Assembly (NCBI RefSeq): GCF_000340215.1
Contig: NW_006921534.1
Location: 6,499,450-6,563,449 of the forward strand
Direction: 5' to 3'
From: Pseudocercospora fijiensis CIRAD86
Taxonomy: Eukaryota; Ascomycota; Dothideomycetes; Mycosphaerellales; Mycosphaerellaceae
DNA: 64,000 bases
Positions 23,662 through 34,036 of this stretch are shown here, one piece after another. The position numbers and the translations under genes were made by a program. Position 1 is the first letter of the stretch. Each line of letters starts with the position of its first letter. Below the pieces are notes generated by a model. The model did not search any database. It saw nothing but the letters and a program-made list of their open reading frames with translations, and was not told the DNA's origin.

Positions 23662-23944
23662 TAAAGGACGGAAACCAATACTACTACTACTACTACTAGT
23701 AGTAATAGTATAGGCTACCGAGGGTAATATAACCTATAGCAATATAGGTAGCTATGTTTAGTATAATAGGATAACAAGACGGTTGCTTAGGCTAATAACT
23801 AGAGCCCTGTAATATAGGCATTATAGAAGTGTAATATAAACAATGTACTATACGAGGTTAGTGCTCTATCTACAATATAGAAGGAGGCCTCTTATACAGG
23901 CTCAAAACTCAGCCTAGGTGTATAGGGCCGGTTACTAGCTAATA
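23662..23944 (-). repeat. Gypsy-2 3' LTR (in element orientation)
   Basis: About 283 bp, matching 45126-45405 with scattered transitions. It contains an (ACT)n then (AGT)n run, itself an inverted repeat, near 23680-23705. Confidence 0.88.
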
Positions 23945-23958
23945 TCCCTCCCTTTCTT
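23945..23958 (-). other. Polypurine tract of Gypsy-2
   Basis: On the minus strand AAGAAAGGGAGGGA directly abuts the 3' LTR, fixing the orientation of the element. Confidence 0.75.
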
Positions 23959-24051
23959 CGTATCTGACTAGACACGCTTTACATTGCGCGCTTAAAACAA
24001 ACAAACAGTTATATAGGGCACCTTATATATCTAGGCTATTTTTTAGAACTC

Positions 24052-24078
24052 CGTAATAACACCCCCGGGGTAGTATTG
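24052..24078. repeat. CCCCGGGG hairpin after the third frame of Gypsy-2
   Basis: Inverted repeat with arms TAATAACACCCC and GGGGTAGTATT around a CCGG centre. Same motif as at 36883, 37190, 41180 and 44451. It lies between the end of the third frame and the polypurine tract. Confidence 0.7.
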
Positions 24079-24109
24079 TTCCTAGATTCTATTAACATGC
24101 AAAAACAAC

Positions 24110-24469
24110 TTCCTAAGCATCTAATCCACTACGCTAACTTACTACTGCTTTAATGCACCGTAATCCTTACTAGTAATAACCTTATTAGCTAGTCGATTCT
24201 CCTAAACTCCTCCGTAGGTATTAAAGCTATTAGCGCTAAAGTACTCTGCCTCGAAGTAAGCTTAATTAACGAGGAGGTTAGTAGCCTTGTCCTATATAGC
24301 CTTCTCCTACTCGCGCAGATAGTCCTTAAGCTCCTCCTTACTAAACTAGAGGACTTATTTAACTTCGTTCTAAATAACGTAACTTAACTAAGGAATTCTA
24401 CCGACTAGGGCATCGGAAATGCAACTAAGGCCTTCGACTAAGATAGCGGTAGGGAAGGCGAACAGTACG
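24110..24469 (-). pseudogene. Gypsy-2 third frame, C-terminal part
   Basis: This is the continuation, in phase, of the frame at 34065-36464 once the hAT and one AAGGTATT are removed. It contains a hydrophobic stretch (NTFVLFAFPTAILVEGL) at the junction, then a charged helix (FSKEELKDYLRE) and a polar C-terminus (FNTYGG, NKVITSKDYGALK). The hydrophobic stretch could be a membrane segment, but this is not certain. Confidence 0.6.
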
Positions 24470-24477
24470 AAGGTATT
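24470..24477. repeat. Target-site duplication of the hAT (left)
   Basis: AAGGTATT, exactly repeated at 34057-34064. Eight base pairs is the hallmark of hAT transposition. Confidence 0.92.
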
Positions 24478-24497
24478 TAGACCCCGTAGTAGTTCGG
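24478..24497 (+). repeat. hAT left terminal inverted repeat
   Basis: TAGACCCCGTAGTAGTTCGG, inverted at 34037-34056. The following 100 bp are rich in GGTTTAGTTT-like words. Confidence 0.92.
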
Positions 24498-24660
24498 GTT
24501 AGTTTGGTTTAGTTTACTAAGCCGAAACTCTAGTTTAGTTTGGGTTGGTTTGCTAAGCAACTATATAAGTAGCTAGTTCGAACTATATAATTTATCGGTT
24601 TTTAAGAAGTGTACGAATGTATACGTAGCTTTAAGCAAGCCCTTTGTAAGACTTAGCAGT

Positions 24661-24682
24661 GTAGCCGGCAGCGTAGCCGGCA
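24661..24682 (+). repeat. GCCGGC motif pair (hAT)
   Basis: Two units of GTAGCCGGCA spaced 12 bp apart, the array nearest the left end of the hAT. Confidence 0.75.
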
Positions 24683-24820
24683 TTTTTAGTCCTTAGTACT
24701 TATAGAATTTTCGAATCCTACTTAGGCTACGTAGTTGTATAAAGGTACTTATATAACCTCAAATCTATAGACAATTAGCTAAGGGCACTAACTAATCAAA
24801 AGCACATACATATATATATA

Positions 24821-24903
24821 AGGCATTATAGTTTAGTTCGGAAACTACACTCCTTAGGTATGAATTTCATCCTTTCGTTTACGGTTCAATTCCCTAACTG
24901 CTT
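24821..24903 (+). tRNA. tRNA-like segment inside the hAT
   Basis: A seven-base acceptor stem can form with six pairs (AGGCATT with ACTGCTT). The D-stem pairs AGTT with AACT in an A-box-like TAGTTTAGTTCGG. The B box GGTTCAATTCC is perfect, with a T-stem that has one mismatch. I cannot fold a convincing anticodon arm, so this may be a tRNA pseudogene or a SINE-like head. It ends seven bases before the ATG of the next frame. Confidence 0.4.
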
Positions 24904-25499
24904 AGTAGAATGTCTTTATCTAGATCTAGGCAGAACTTATCGATTTCCCTAGAAGTCCTCCTCCTTAAGAAGTTTATACACTTTCCTACCGAACTATTTA
25001 ACAATATCAAGTACTAGGATAGCTCCTCCCTCGGTATCGGTATAGTATATAAAAGAGCTATAAGGCAGCTCTATAGAACGTTCTACTAGTTACTCGCTAT
25101 ACTAAGGCCGAATACTAGTTCGTTCCTTAGAACTCTTAGTTATTTAGGAGATATAAAGGGTAGGGCAGGTAGTAACTTCGTATTATATAAGGAGGTAGAG
25201 GCTGCTATAGAAGAGGCCTTTAACCTATAGAAGATAGTGAAAGATATAGAGGCAGCTATAGGTCTAGGTACCTAGTTGAATTTTTAGTAGGTAGAGTATA
25301 AGGATATTTAGAGGGAGTATTAGGTAGAGTTGCGAAGGTAGGTATATAATATACTCTAGAAAACAGGGATAGTGCCTATAACTATAACTATTAGGCTCTT
25401 CAACCTTCTTTATTTTTCCCTATTTTCTTTTTATAAAAATCTAAACTAATACAAATCAACCGGAATGTCTATCTTCTTTTAGTTCTTTAAAAAACCTAG

Positions 25500-25550
25500 T
25501 AGCGTAGCTAGTAGCGTAGCCGGTAGCGTAGCCGGCAGCGTAGCCGGCCT
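25500..25550 (+). repeat. GCCGGC 12-bp array within frame A
   Basis: Four to five units of 12 bp, consensus AGCGTAGCCGGC, in phase with the surrounding frame. Confidence 0.85.
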
Positions 25551-26121
25551 TTTTACTCCTTAGTACTAACGGGATTTTAGGAGACTTCTATTCCGTACGG
25601 CTAATAAAGCATACTATACTATATATATATGCTTAGAGAGTATTTAGAGCGCGGTATACAGCGCCGTATAATAGCGGCTTATTTCGTATATAGAAAAGCT
25701 TATAGATAACACTACGAACATCCTTTCTACTAGAATATCTATCCTACCTAGCACCGTCTCGAAGATAGACATTCTAGCCTTTTAGAATCTAATCGAGTGC
25801 TTTAAAATCCTTATCTATAATCGTTATACGCTTCGCGTAGATAGCTATAAGGTTGACCGCTAAAATAGTATTAGTATAGTCCGAAAAGAGGTAGAAGAGA
25901 AATATACATTCGAAGATACGAACTAGGTAGGCTTCTATAGCCTCTTAAAGGGCGCCTATCGCGGAGGCTTAGAAGCGAAGGTCCGTTCTATAATCCTAGG
26001 CAATTTCGCGAATAAGTCGTTAGAAAGGAGCTTTACGGATTAGGAGCTAAGAACTCTTCTAATACTGCCGAATCTTACGGAGGGCTACGGCTAAAGAAGG
26101 ATTAGTAAAAAGATAGTAAGA

Positions 26122-26169
26122 ATGCCGGCTACGCTGCCGGCTACACTACCGGCTACGCTGCCGGCTACA
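26122..26169 (+). repeat. GCCGGC 12-bp array, opposite orientation
   Basis: Four units of consensus GCTGCCGGCTAC, the reverse orientation of the array at 25500, again 12 bp apart and in phase with frame A. Confidence 0.85.
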
Positions 26170-26189
26170 AATAGGACTTACTTCCTAGG

Positions 26190-26446
26190 CGCTATCGACG
26201 CTTCGTACGATTGCTACTAGTAGTAGAAGCGCTAGTTGTCGTCTTACGTAGAGCCTTACCCGCCGTTGTCTTACGCGGAGCCTTGCTCGCGACGCCCTTT
26301 CTAGCACCGGAGCTAGCGGCAGTAGCAGCAGCCCTCTTACGTTAATATACTATACTCGTTCTACTATTTCCGGTCTTATTGCGACCCGTAGAAGCACTAG
26401 GTCCCTTCTTGCGAGGCGTCGTAACTTAGTTAAGTAGACTCGCTAT
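26190..26446 (-). pseudogene. hAT cargo frame B: small basic Ala/Lys/Ser/Thr-rich protein
   Basis: A minus-strand frame of about 85 codons with almost no stops; the likely start is ATA GCG at 26446 (ATG GCG before RIP). It encodes VTTPRKKGPSASTGRNK, then KRAAAATAASSGARKGVASK, then RKTTTSAS and a terminal RTKRR. The composition resembles low-complexity nuclear or DNA-binding tails. I cannot assign a family. It is convergent with frame A. Confidence 0.45.
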
Positions 26447-26659
26447 TATAAAAGTCGTCGAATTAAGGAAAAAAGTACGTTACGAAGGTATACGAAGGCG
26501 CGTACGGAGCGAGGGTATTACGGAGGTAGTAGATATAGAGCGTAGAGGTATAGGTATCGATGCGAAGGTTAAATATAGCGGTAGTATCGCGGTGTCGCTA
26601 GGCAATAGAGTAAGCTTCGCGTAAGCCTATATTATAGTAACGTTAGAGTAAGGAAAGAA

Positions 26660-26704
26660 GGTAGGCACGGCTAAAAAAGGCAGGCACGGCTAAAAAAGGC
26701 AGAT
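26660..26704 (+). repeat. 18-bp tandem repeat in the hAT
   Basis: Two and a half copies of GGCACGGCTAAAAAAGGCAG-like units lie between frames B and C. Confidence 0.7.
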
Positions 26705-26859
26705 ACGGGAGACTTTAAAATATAGCCGGCATATATAGCTAGCATAGTAATAGGCGAAAGCCTCCTTTTAATAAATAGCCGGCGTAATAATAGTATCTTA
26801 CTATAGTATAGATAATCTTTAGTAATGCCTTTACTAGCTATAGTAATCTTATAACTAAC

Positions 26860-28070
26860 CTAGGCCTATTGCTAGTAAATATAAGAAATATCAGGTAGGC
26901 TATACTAAACAAGCTAGTTATTTAGCAGGAAAAGGCCTACTACCGTCTCTATATACCGGCTACGAGTGCCGGCTATCGCTCTAAATTCAACTCCGCCCTA
27001 TCTCGGAGGCTAAGGTACCGAGCGGAAACCCTATAGCTTATATTTACTCGGTTGTCGCGGAGCGCTTATAGGTAAGGTATTAGAAAAGAGTATAAAAAGT
27101 ACGAGAAGAGTATCCTAGGATATAGGTCGTAAGTGAATAAGAGTAGTACGCCTAGTTATTTATATAGTACGTTACTCTATACGACTAAGAGCCTATATTA
27201 TCTTATGCTTCGCTTATAAGACCTCGACTCTACTAGTATACTATCGATCTCTTCCTCGGTCGCTAATACGCTATCTTAATTCTTCTTCGAGTTACCGGAC
27301 TTAGTACGCATCTATAGCTATACAATAGCGCTACGTATTATAGAGAATTTCTCGTTAAAGTTTCTCTCTCGTAGGCTTGCTATCTACCTCGTAGTATAGA
27401 GGATTAAAGTGCTAATACTAAAGAATCTCCTTATAGTTAGGATACTAGGGCTCCTTAGGACCTTTGTGTTTTAGGTCTAAATAGAGACGTATTATAAACG
27501 TTCTATCGCCCTTTCGCTTACTACCCGCTAGGTCGCGATATACGAAGAAACTAATCTAAATGTAGCTCGTCTCTATAATAGCCGGGTAAATATAGAGCGC
27601 TAGGTTTCTACTTCGTACCTTAGATTTAGGGACGGCGCGGAGATAAAATTAGAAATATAGCCGGTACCTATAGCCGGCAAAAGGATACGAAAATAGGCCT
27701 CCTCCTAGGTTAATCTAACGACTAAATACAATTTCCAACTAATCCGCTATAAACCGACGCCGAATTTTAGCTAGAAGCTGTATATCTTTATTTTAAAGAG
27801 TAACCCGCTTCGTATAGATAGTAAGGAGGTTTAAAAGCTTAAGCTCGGTTACGAGAAATGCCTCCGTAGCTTCCTAAAGAGTACTAATCGCCTTAGCCGT
27901 AAATCGTATACTAGACCGAAAATCTAATATAATTTCTCGGACGAGTCGCTAGAAGGGAGTCTTAGGGATGAAAAGCTTGGTCTCTCTTTTGTTTTAGAAA
28001 AGCCGGATCTAGCAAAAGGCAATAGTACCTAGTTTGAAGCGCCGCTTCTTTATCGTCGAGTCCTACCTTA
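26860..28070 (+). pseudogene. hAT cargo frame C, unidentified
   Basis: A plus-strand frame of about 400 codons stays in phase through two further GCCGGC pairs (about 26944-26972 and 27656-27682). Preserved segments are KFNSALSRRLRYRAETL, KEYKKYEKSILGYRS, LKFLSRRLAIYLVV, LILKNLLIVRILGLLRTF and GYEKCLRSFLKSTNRLSRKS. The middle is hydrophobic and could include a membrane helix. No family is recognised. A shorter open minus-strand frame overlaps at 27130-27315, but the plus frame is longer and better balanced. Confidence 0.45.
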
Positions 28071-28099
28071 TTCCCTTTCTTTTAATAGAAAGATAACTT

Positions 28100-28740
28100 T
28101 TCTTCGCGATAGTCTTCGTCCGCCTACTCTTTTTAGCCTTCTCCTATCTACCTATAGCCTTCTTGTTTTTCGGTACTGTTTTCCGAGGAACCCCCTTCCT
28201 TCGTATATACTATAGAGAGCCTTGCTCTTCCGATATCTCGTTCTCGCTACGGTCTCCCTATACTTAGCTTACTTTACCCTTACCCTTTAGCCTCTAAAGA
28301 TATTTATCTGCGCGTTTAGGCGACGAGGGTATATCGGTAGGACCTAGAAAATTAATAAGTATATAATCGTAAGGAGACATTAATGCTTCTTGCCTTCTAG
28401 AACAAATAGTCTTCTATTAAACCGCCTTATTAGGTTATCGTTAGATTCGAATAAAGGATAGTAGCTTAAGGAAGGGGAGGTAGCCGGCTTAGGAAGGCCC
28501 GAAGAGCCGAATCCTTAAGGCATGTTTGTCTTTAAGAATATAGGGAAAGGGAAGAAGGAGAGGAAGAGCGAATAGAGAATTAGAAATAGTCCGTAGGTAA
28601 GCGGGGTCGGTTAGTATAGCAACTAGTCTGTTTAGGTCCTAGGAATTCGAAATACATTTCGGATATATACCGGCTATATATACCGGCTATATTATCTTAT
28701 ACGTAAACGCTTCGTCTCCTTAAAGCTGCTCTAAGCCTAT
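28100..28740. other. hAT interior, no gene recognised
   Basis: Between frame C and the end of the transposase I see fragments of open frame on both strands but nothing that I can defend as a gene. A GCCGGC-type pair, ACCGGCTATATATACCGGCT, lies at about 28671-28690. Confidence 0.35.
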
Positions 28741-30070
28741 ATACGTTTCCGCTTCTCGATCCGGTATCGCCTTCTGCCTCCGCCCTCCTCCTCTTCGTTA
28801 TCGCTAATTAGGGTTTCGCTTAGACTAAATTTCGTATTCTCTTCGCGCTCCTAGGTTTCTTCGATCTTAAGGTTTTCTAATTCCTCGATTAACTCCTTTA
28901 GTATAATCTTTAGTAACCTGCCTTAGCGATTCTAGTAGAGGAGATAGTATCGGAATACTATAATAGATTCGAAGGTAGTAGGCGAGTATATTCGATTAAA
29001 GCGGCCCTAGTAACGAGCGATACTAAAAGACCTCTTATAGCCTATATACCTACGCTCGGGATAGCGAGGACGTCCCGAGCGACCGACGCTATCGTTAGAA
29101 ACTTAGGCTCTAACCGCTGCTATATAGCGAGAATATCGTCTCCGAATTCGTCTAGAAGACCGGTAAGATCTAGAGATTATTAGCCCTCTTTCCGAGCCTA
29201 CGGGTTTGTACTTACTCGCGCGCCGATAGAGATCGAACTCTTCTTTATTTACTTTAGTAGTTGCTTCCTCTTCTGCCTCTACTTCCTACCTACGAAACAG
29301 GTATAATATCGGAGCCTTCTAAACCTTCTTTTTCTTTATAGGAGCTGTATTTAGACTAGTTTCTTTCCGACGCTCGTAGAACATCTTTTCTAGAATAGTC
29401 TAGTAATACTTCGGCTATACCTCGTCCGCCTTCTATTCCGGCCTCTGCTAGTATATATCCTTTTCTACCGGGTTAAGTAAGTACGCAACGCTATAGATAT
29501 CCCCGAACGAGTTAAAGGTAGCACTATAATATTTATGTAACTTAGTATAGGAGGTGTCTATAGCTTTCGTTATAGCTACTTTCTAAGGAACGCTCTTCTT
29601 AGCTAGCTTAGCTACGGTTTCCTCGAGCTCGTTAAAGAGCTAGTTGTAGTACGTAAAGATAAGGTAGATCGTCGGTCCTCGGGTTCTTCTAATTATAGTA
29701 GTAACCTTCGCGTAATGCTTACTAATATCGACGAGATACTCTGCTTAGCGCTATTCGGCGGCGGTAAGGCCGAGCTACTTAATACCCTCGGAACTCTAAT
29801 AGATCTCGAGAGCGGTACGTAAAGTATATCCCCTCGTAACTATATAGAAAGTCGAATCGAACCGGGTCTTAACGTCTTAGGTAAAACGGAGTAGGCGCTA
29901 AGGAGGCCGCTTTTACTATCGCTTATTCTATGCGATATTCTAGGCATCGGTTTTAGGGCGCTCGATTAGGTTCTTTTAAATAGCCTCGAATCGGTTATAT
30001 CTCTATAAGCTCGAGTTCGTATATATTGCTAGACGACGAAGCTAGAGAAAAAGAGTTAGAACTATACTAG

Positions 30071-30097
30071 GTTGCCGGCTATAGGTGCCGGCTACGG
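30071..30097 (+). repeat. GCCGGC motif pair (hAT, within transposase)
   Basis: Two units of TGCCGGCTA with 14-bp spacing inside the transposase frame. Confidence 0.7.
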
Positions 30098-31080
30098 ACA
30101 AAAGTTATACCTTATATAAAACGAGAGCGAGGCTCTCTGCCTTATCCCGTCTTATTGCTATAATAAGTTTCTCGACTTTCGACTTTACTTTATCCTTATC
30201 TAGGATCTTCTGTTAGTCGTCGTTTAATAGTGCAATTTTAAGCGTCCTAAAGAGGGCTCGGATCGCGATTTAAACTATATAAGCGAGGTAGGGAAACTTC
30301 TATAGGGATATAACTAGTAACGACGTCGGCTCCGATTCGTTAGGGCTAGGGCTATTAATAGGCTCCTCTTTATCGTTATTATCGTACGTATTGTCGTACG
30401 TATCCGGAATCGTAGCGAGCTTAATATTCGGAAGATTAAGCTAGATTATAGACCTTATAATCTCCTCTACGTACTCGACCCTATCGATACAATTAGTAAT
30501 TTTAAAGACATATACGAGTGAATTGTATATACAACGCCTTATACAATGTTCGATTATTACTAGCGTTGTCCGTAGTAATCGAGATTAGTTTCGTTGTTAC
30601 GCTAACCCTATCTATTGCCGTATAGACAAGCTTCGCTATATCCTTACTAGTATAGGAACCTAGAATTTTAGGGAATCCGATTATAAGTTCCTAGAGTTTC
30701 TAATCCGAATTAATAAAGTATAGTATAATCGAGAGGAAGGAGGCTCTTATAGTCCGGCTTAACTAGCTATCGATAGTAATAGCTACTCGGCGAGTATTAC
30801 GGAGGATCTCCCGAATGTCGTCTAACGTAGCCTCTTTGTTCTTTTCGAATATAATACGCTAGGTTGTCGCGCCGAGAAATAGGAGAGGGTAGTTTATAAG
30901 ACATAGGTATGTCTTCTATATAGACTCCCTTTCGTAGAAGTCTTCCGGAAGACCGTTTATAGCTAGCATTTCGTTTACTAGTTGCTTAAAGTCTTCGGGG
31001 GAGAAATCGGTAGCCTTTAATCCTAGAGCTTCCTTAAGCGTAGCCTATAATAATTAGCTAGACCTCTACGGTTAATTTAA

Positions 31081-31142
31081 GTAGCCGGAATCTGTAGCTG
31101 GAATCTGTAGCCGGAATCTATAGCCGGAATCTGTAGCCGGCA
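31081..31142 (+). repeat. GCCGG 13-bp array at the transposase N-terminus
   Basis: Five units of GTAGCCGGAATCT, 13 bp apart, ending in GTAGCCGGCA. It lies just upstream of the conserved transposase region. It is the longest array in the element and the only one with a 13-bp period. Confidence 0.85.
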
Positions 31143-31159
31143 TTTTAGAAGACGTACCT

Positions 31160-31940
31160 CTTTCTAGAACGCTGTATCTATATTAACTCTCCTCTCTCCT
31201 TAAGATTCCCGACACCGTTTAGAATAGAGATAGTTCGTAGGCGATAAGTTCCTATCCCCTAGTTTCGGGTATTTTAAGATTAAACCGTAGAAGTTGTAGA
31301 CAATTACTAGTTAACCTTTAAGTCGAGAAGTCGTATAACGGTGCAATGCCCCCTCTATAAAGAACTTCTAGAATGTATCCGTTCGCTCCTTACTCCCCTA
31401 TCGCATCGAGTACTTCCGGAGTTTACACTCCTTCGAACGTAAGTATAAAGGGAACTATATCTTATAGACCTATTAATTAAACTGCTCTATATACTCGGGT
31501 TTCTAAAGATACGCCTAGCTAGCCTTTTCGAAGATTTCCGGGTTAATACTCGATGTTCTTATATCTCCGAATAACCTTCTGCTTAGACTCCGTAAAGGTA
31601 AGGACTAGGTAGTAGTACCCTATAATAAATTCCTACTACTAGGATTCGGAGAGAATAAATCTAGCCCTAATCGTCGTCTAGGACTCGATAGGCTCGAAGG
31701 TAAGTATACGACCTCCTCTCGACGTTGTCGTAATCTCGCTCGTATACTAGACTGTTTCGACTGTCGTCTCGTTATTACCCTTCCTAGTATAGCGCCTAGC
31801 ATATATACAATGTCGGTCGGCATGTTTTAAGGTTTCGTACGGTAAGGTAAGGACTTAGGAGTAGTAGATGTATACTAGTAGCTATAGGGAAACACCCTTT
31901 CTTTTATAGTATCGTATCGTTAGGAACAGCTAGGTAGTAA
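31160..31940 (-). pseudogene. Possible N-terminal extension of the hAT transposase
   Basis: Minus-strand frames of mixed phase cover this part. One reads TDTF-stop-KFFIEGALHRYTTSRLKG near 31390, the aromatic-rich pattern seen near BED-type DNA-binding regions; another reads ERRSYTYLRAYRVL near 31700. I cannot join them into one frame or find a full Cys/His set, so the assignment is tentative. Confidence 0.3.
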
Positions 31941-31963
31941 ATAGCTAGCTACCTTTTTTTTTG

Positions 31964-32060
31964 TTTCCTAGCTACCTAACTACTAGATTTTTTTTCCTAG
32001 CTACCCTAGCTAGCCTAACTACTAGAATTTCTTTCCTAGCTACCCTAACTACCTGAATTT
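31964..32060 (+). repeat. Imperfect tandem repeat in the hAT
   Basis: Three copies of a roughly 38-bp unit containing TTTCCTAGCTACC and CTAACTACTAGA with oligo-T runs, separating frame D from the transposase region. Confidence 0.7.
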
Positions 32061-33060
32061 TGCCTTCTATACGGCGGCTCTCTCCTACTAACGGAACCGA
32101 GCTACTATACCTAACGAATCTAAGCTCGTTTTTAGTCTTAATCTATCCTCTTTCGGTATAAGACACTCGATAAGCAAATGCTTAGGCCGAGTCTAACTAC
32201 GAAACCTAAGACTAACTAATAGCTCTATTAACTAATCCTAATCCTCGAACTCCTTCCGCTTCTTAGTAAAGACCTTAAAGAGCGCTCGAGCTTCTTCGGG
32301 TGCCTACGGAGTAGTCGAGATAAAGCCGTATCGCTAAAATAGGTAATCCTTCGGAGGCTTATATAGAGATTTAGAGAATTCCAACGCTAACCTATCCTAC
32401 TAGCAGCTTAGATTCCGGATATAAGCCCTCTCTGCCTTAGTAAAGATTTTATATAGCAGTAGCACTCTGCCTTCGAGAAACGCTTTCTATTTAACTGTTA
32501 GTATCTGCCGGCTACGAACGCCGGCTATATATACCGAGTATAGAATAATTACCTATACCCCTTCCTTCTATAGTAACACTTCTACCGTCCCTAGATACCT
32601 AGCCCCGATCGTATTAATCGCAAGCTACTTTGCCTTTATAGACGTAAAGGCTTCGCTCTAATACTAATAAAGAAACTTCTACTCTATATCGAGGATATAA
32701 AGACGACTAGTCTCGATTCCAATCCTTGCTAGCTTTTCGTAGTAGCTTTAACTATAATTTTCTAGATTAATAGGACTTATGCCTTAGCCCTTTACTAGTA
32801 TCTCGTCTCTTTAACTATACTCGATCTACTCCTAGCGCTTATCGTCTATAGCGTTAGGCCCTAAGACTGCACCTATTACTAGATCGATATATAGTATCTC
32901 CTCGCTTTTTTTAGTTCCTTTATTCGTAGTATTAAGCTCTATCGCGGCATCCTAAACTCTAGTATTATTGTTCTCGGCTATCTAAATATCTCCGTTACTA
33001 TCGGTCGTATTAATAGAGGTAGCGGCTATAGGTCTAAATACTATTAGTTAACGTGTTAAA
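32050..33060 (-). pseudogene. hAT cargo frame D, unidentified
   Basis: About 340 codons are continuous on the minus strand with TAG/TAA only at likely Gln/Trp sites. It contains TSINTTDSNGDI, EEILYIDLVIGAVLGPNAID, YYEKLARIGIETSRLYIL, FLEGRVLLLYKIFTKAERAY and FTKKRKEFED. A GCCGGC pair near 32500-32530 is translated in frame. The composition is mixed helical with acidic N-terminal and basic C-terminal parts. It may be a separate cargo gene or an upstream exon of the transposase gene; no family is recognised. Confidence 0.45.
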
Positions 33061-33068
33061 GAAAAATA

Positions 33069-33129
33069 TACCGGCTATAGCTGCCGGCTACGGCTGCCGG
33101 CTATAGCTGCTAGCTACGGCCGCTAGCTA
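33069..33129 (+). repeat. GCCGGC array between frames D and E
   Basis: Four to five units of GCTGCCGGCTAC-like sequence, the last ones decayed to GCTAGCTAC. Confidence 0.8.
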
Positions 33130-33149
33130 GATTAACTTACGCTGCTAGA

Positions 33150-33465
33150 ACTTTACGCTCGAAAACTAGCCGTAATTCTTTCCTCCTCTTAGCCTTCTCT
33201 TAGGTTATCTTCTTATTCTAACCTTTACTTTTTTCTATAGGCGCTAGCTATCGATAGAATGCCTTATTCCGCGCCTTTCTTCTCTTATCCTTAGCTCTTT
33301 TATCCTTATCTATCTTGTCCTTTCTCTCGCGGTCTCGTACGGAATTCTTCTTCGTAGAGTACTCCTCTTTAGTCTTGCGCTTTTTAGTTAGACGCTTAGG
33401 CAAAACAAACTCGCGGTCTTTAGTTCTATCTTCTATTTAGCGCGCGGCGCGCTTCTCTCTTGCTA
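33150..33465 (-). pseudogene. hAT cargo frame E: very basic Lys/Arg-rich protein
   Basis: A minus-strand frame of about 105 codons with few stops. It is dominated by Lys, Arg and Glu: REFVLPKRLTKKRKTKEEY, DRERKDKIDKDKRAKDKRRK, KAKRRKELRLVFERKVLAA then stop. It resembles a nuclear-localised, nucleic-acid-binding tail. It may be an exon of frame D or of the transposase, because all three share the strand. Confidence 0.45.
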
Positions 33466-33600
33466 TTATAAGGGAAAGGGGCGGGGGCGTAGCGTATAGT
33501 AGTTATTGTCGGTATAGGTATAGAGGAAGAAGTTAAAAGTATAAGAATATCGCAAAGCCCTAATTGTTACCGCCTACGTAACGTTATATAGGTAAGCTTT

Positions 33601-33925
33601 CGCAACTACGGCAACTACGCCCCGGCAATAGCAACTACGCCCTAGTAACGGTAACTACGCCCTAGCAACGGCAACTACGCCCTAGCAACGGTAATAAAGC
33701 GTAGTAAATACAACCTAGTAACTATTATAGCTAGCAATCGTAGCCGGCAGTCGAATAAGAGTGTCCTTATAGCAAAACTATGCCCTAGTAACGGCAACTA
33801 CGCCCTAGTAACGGCAACTACGCCCTAGCAACGGTAAAAGAGCGTAGTAAATGTAATAGAGTTACTATTATAGCCGGCAATCGTAGCCGGCAGTCGAATA
33901 AGAGTATCCTTATAGTAAAACTAAT
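33601..33925 (+). repeat. Right subterminal repeats of the hAT
   Basis: A 20-bp unit, AACTACGCCCTAGCAACGGC, is tandemly repeated at 33601-33694 and again at 33779-33836. Each tandem is followed by the same flank (GTAGTAAAT, TAGCCGGCA, GTCGAATAAGAGT). The whole block of about 165 bp is therefore duplicated. Subterminal repeats are usual binding sites for hAT transposases. Confidence 0.85.
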
Positions 33926-34036
33926 ATAGTCTCTAGTTTAAACTAGGAATCTATATAGTTCGAAAAAACTAAACCGGAACTAGGGAGCTAGTTCGCCGCT
34001 AAGAAACTAAACTATATACGTTTAGTAGTTCGGAAA

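Larger units (their letters stand above)
24910..26180 (+). pseudogene. hAT cargo frame A, unidentified
   Basis: The frame starts with ATG at 24910 (MSLSRSRQNLSISLEV) and stays in one phase for about 420 codons if TAG/TAA are read as former Gln/Trp. It runs through two GCCGGC arrays, which are translated as Ser-Val-Ala-Gly units (about 25501) and Thr-Leu-Pro-Ala units (about 26122). Preserved stretches include VYKRAIRQLYRTFY, FVLYKEVEAAIEEAFNL, TNILSTRISILPSTVSKIDI and GFYSLLKGAYRGGLEAKV. No family is recognised; a helical, charged composition is all that can be said. Confidence 0.5.
28750..31160 (-). pseudogene. hAT transposase
   Basis: The minus strand encodes a hAT transposase of about 780 codons. 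Around 30860-30500 it reads VAITIDS-stop-LSRTIRASFLSIIL (the Asp plus the Trp codon lost to RIP), then ELIIGFPKILGSY and ISITTDNASNN, the conserved second catalytic region. Near 29560-29400 is the LHKYYSATF and YSVAYLLNPVEK region typical of hATs. The C-terminal dimerisation domain (about 29110-28950) shows RDVLAIPS and then, in another frame, KRSFSIARY and FESIIVFRYYLLY, so a small frameshift lies between them. No clear BED zinc finger was seen. Confidence 0.85.

Noticed and set aside
26190..26446. Histone H1-like identity for the basic Ala/Lys-rich frame
   Set aside because: Only composition supports it; no globular winged-helix part is visible, so no family name was given.
27130..27315. 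Minus-strand open frame beginning MRTKSGNSKK in the hAT
   Set aside because: The overlapping plus frame C is longer, stays in phase for about 400 codons and crosses repeat arrays in frame; the minus frame is probably its shadow.
31620..31823. Minus-strand open frame beginning MPTDIVYMLG
   Set aside because: A neighbouring minus frame with RIP-type stops has a more natural composition and continues further; this one is Arg-rich and likely a shadow.
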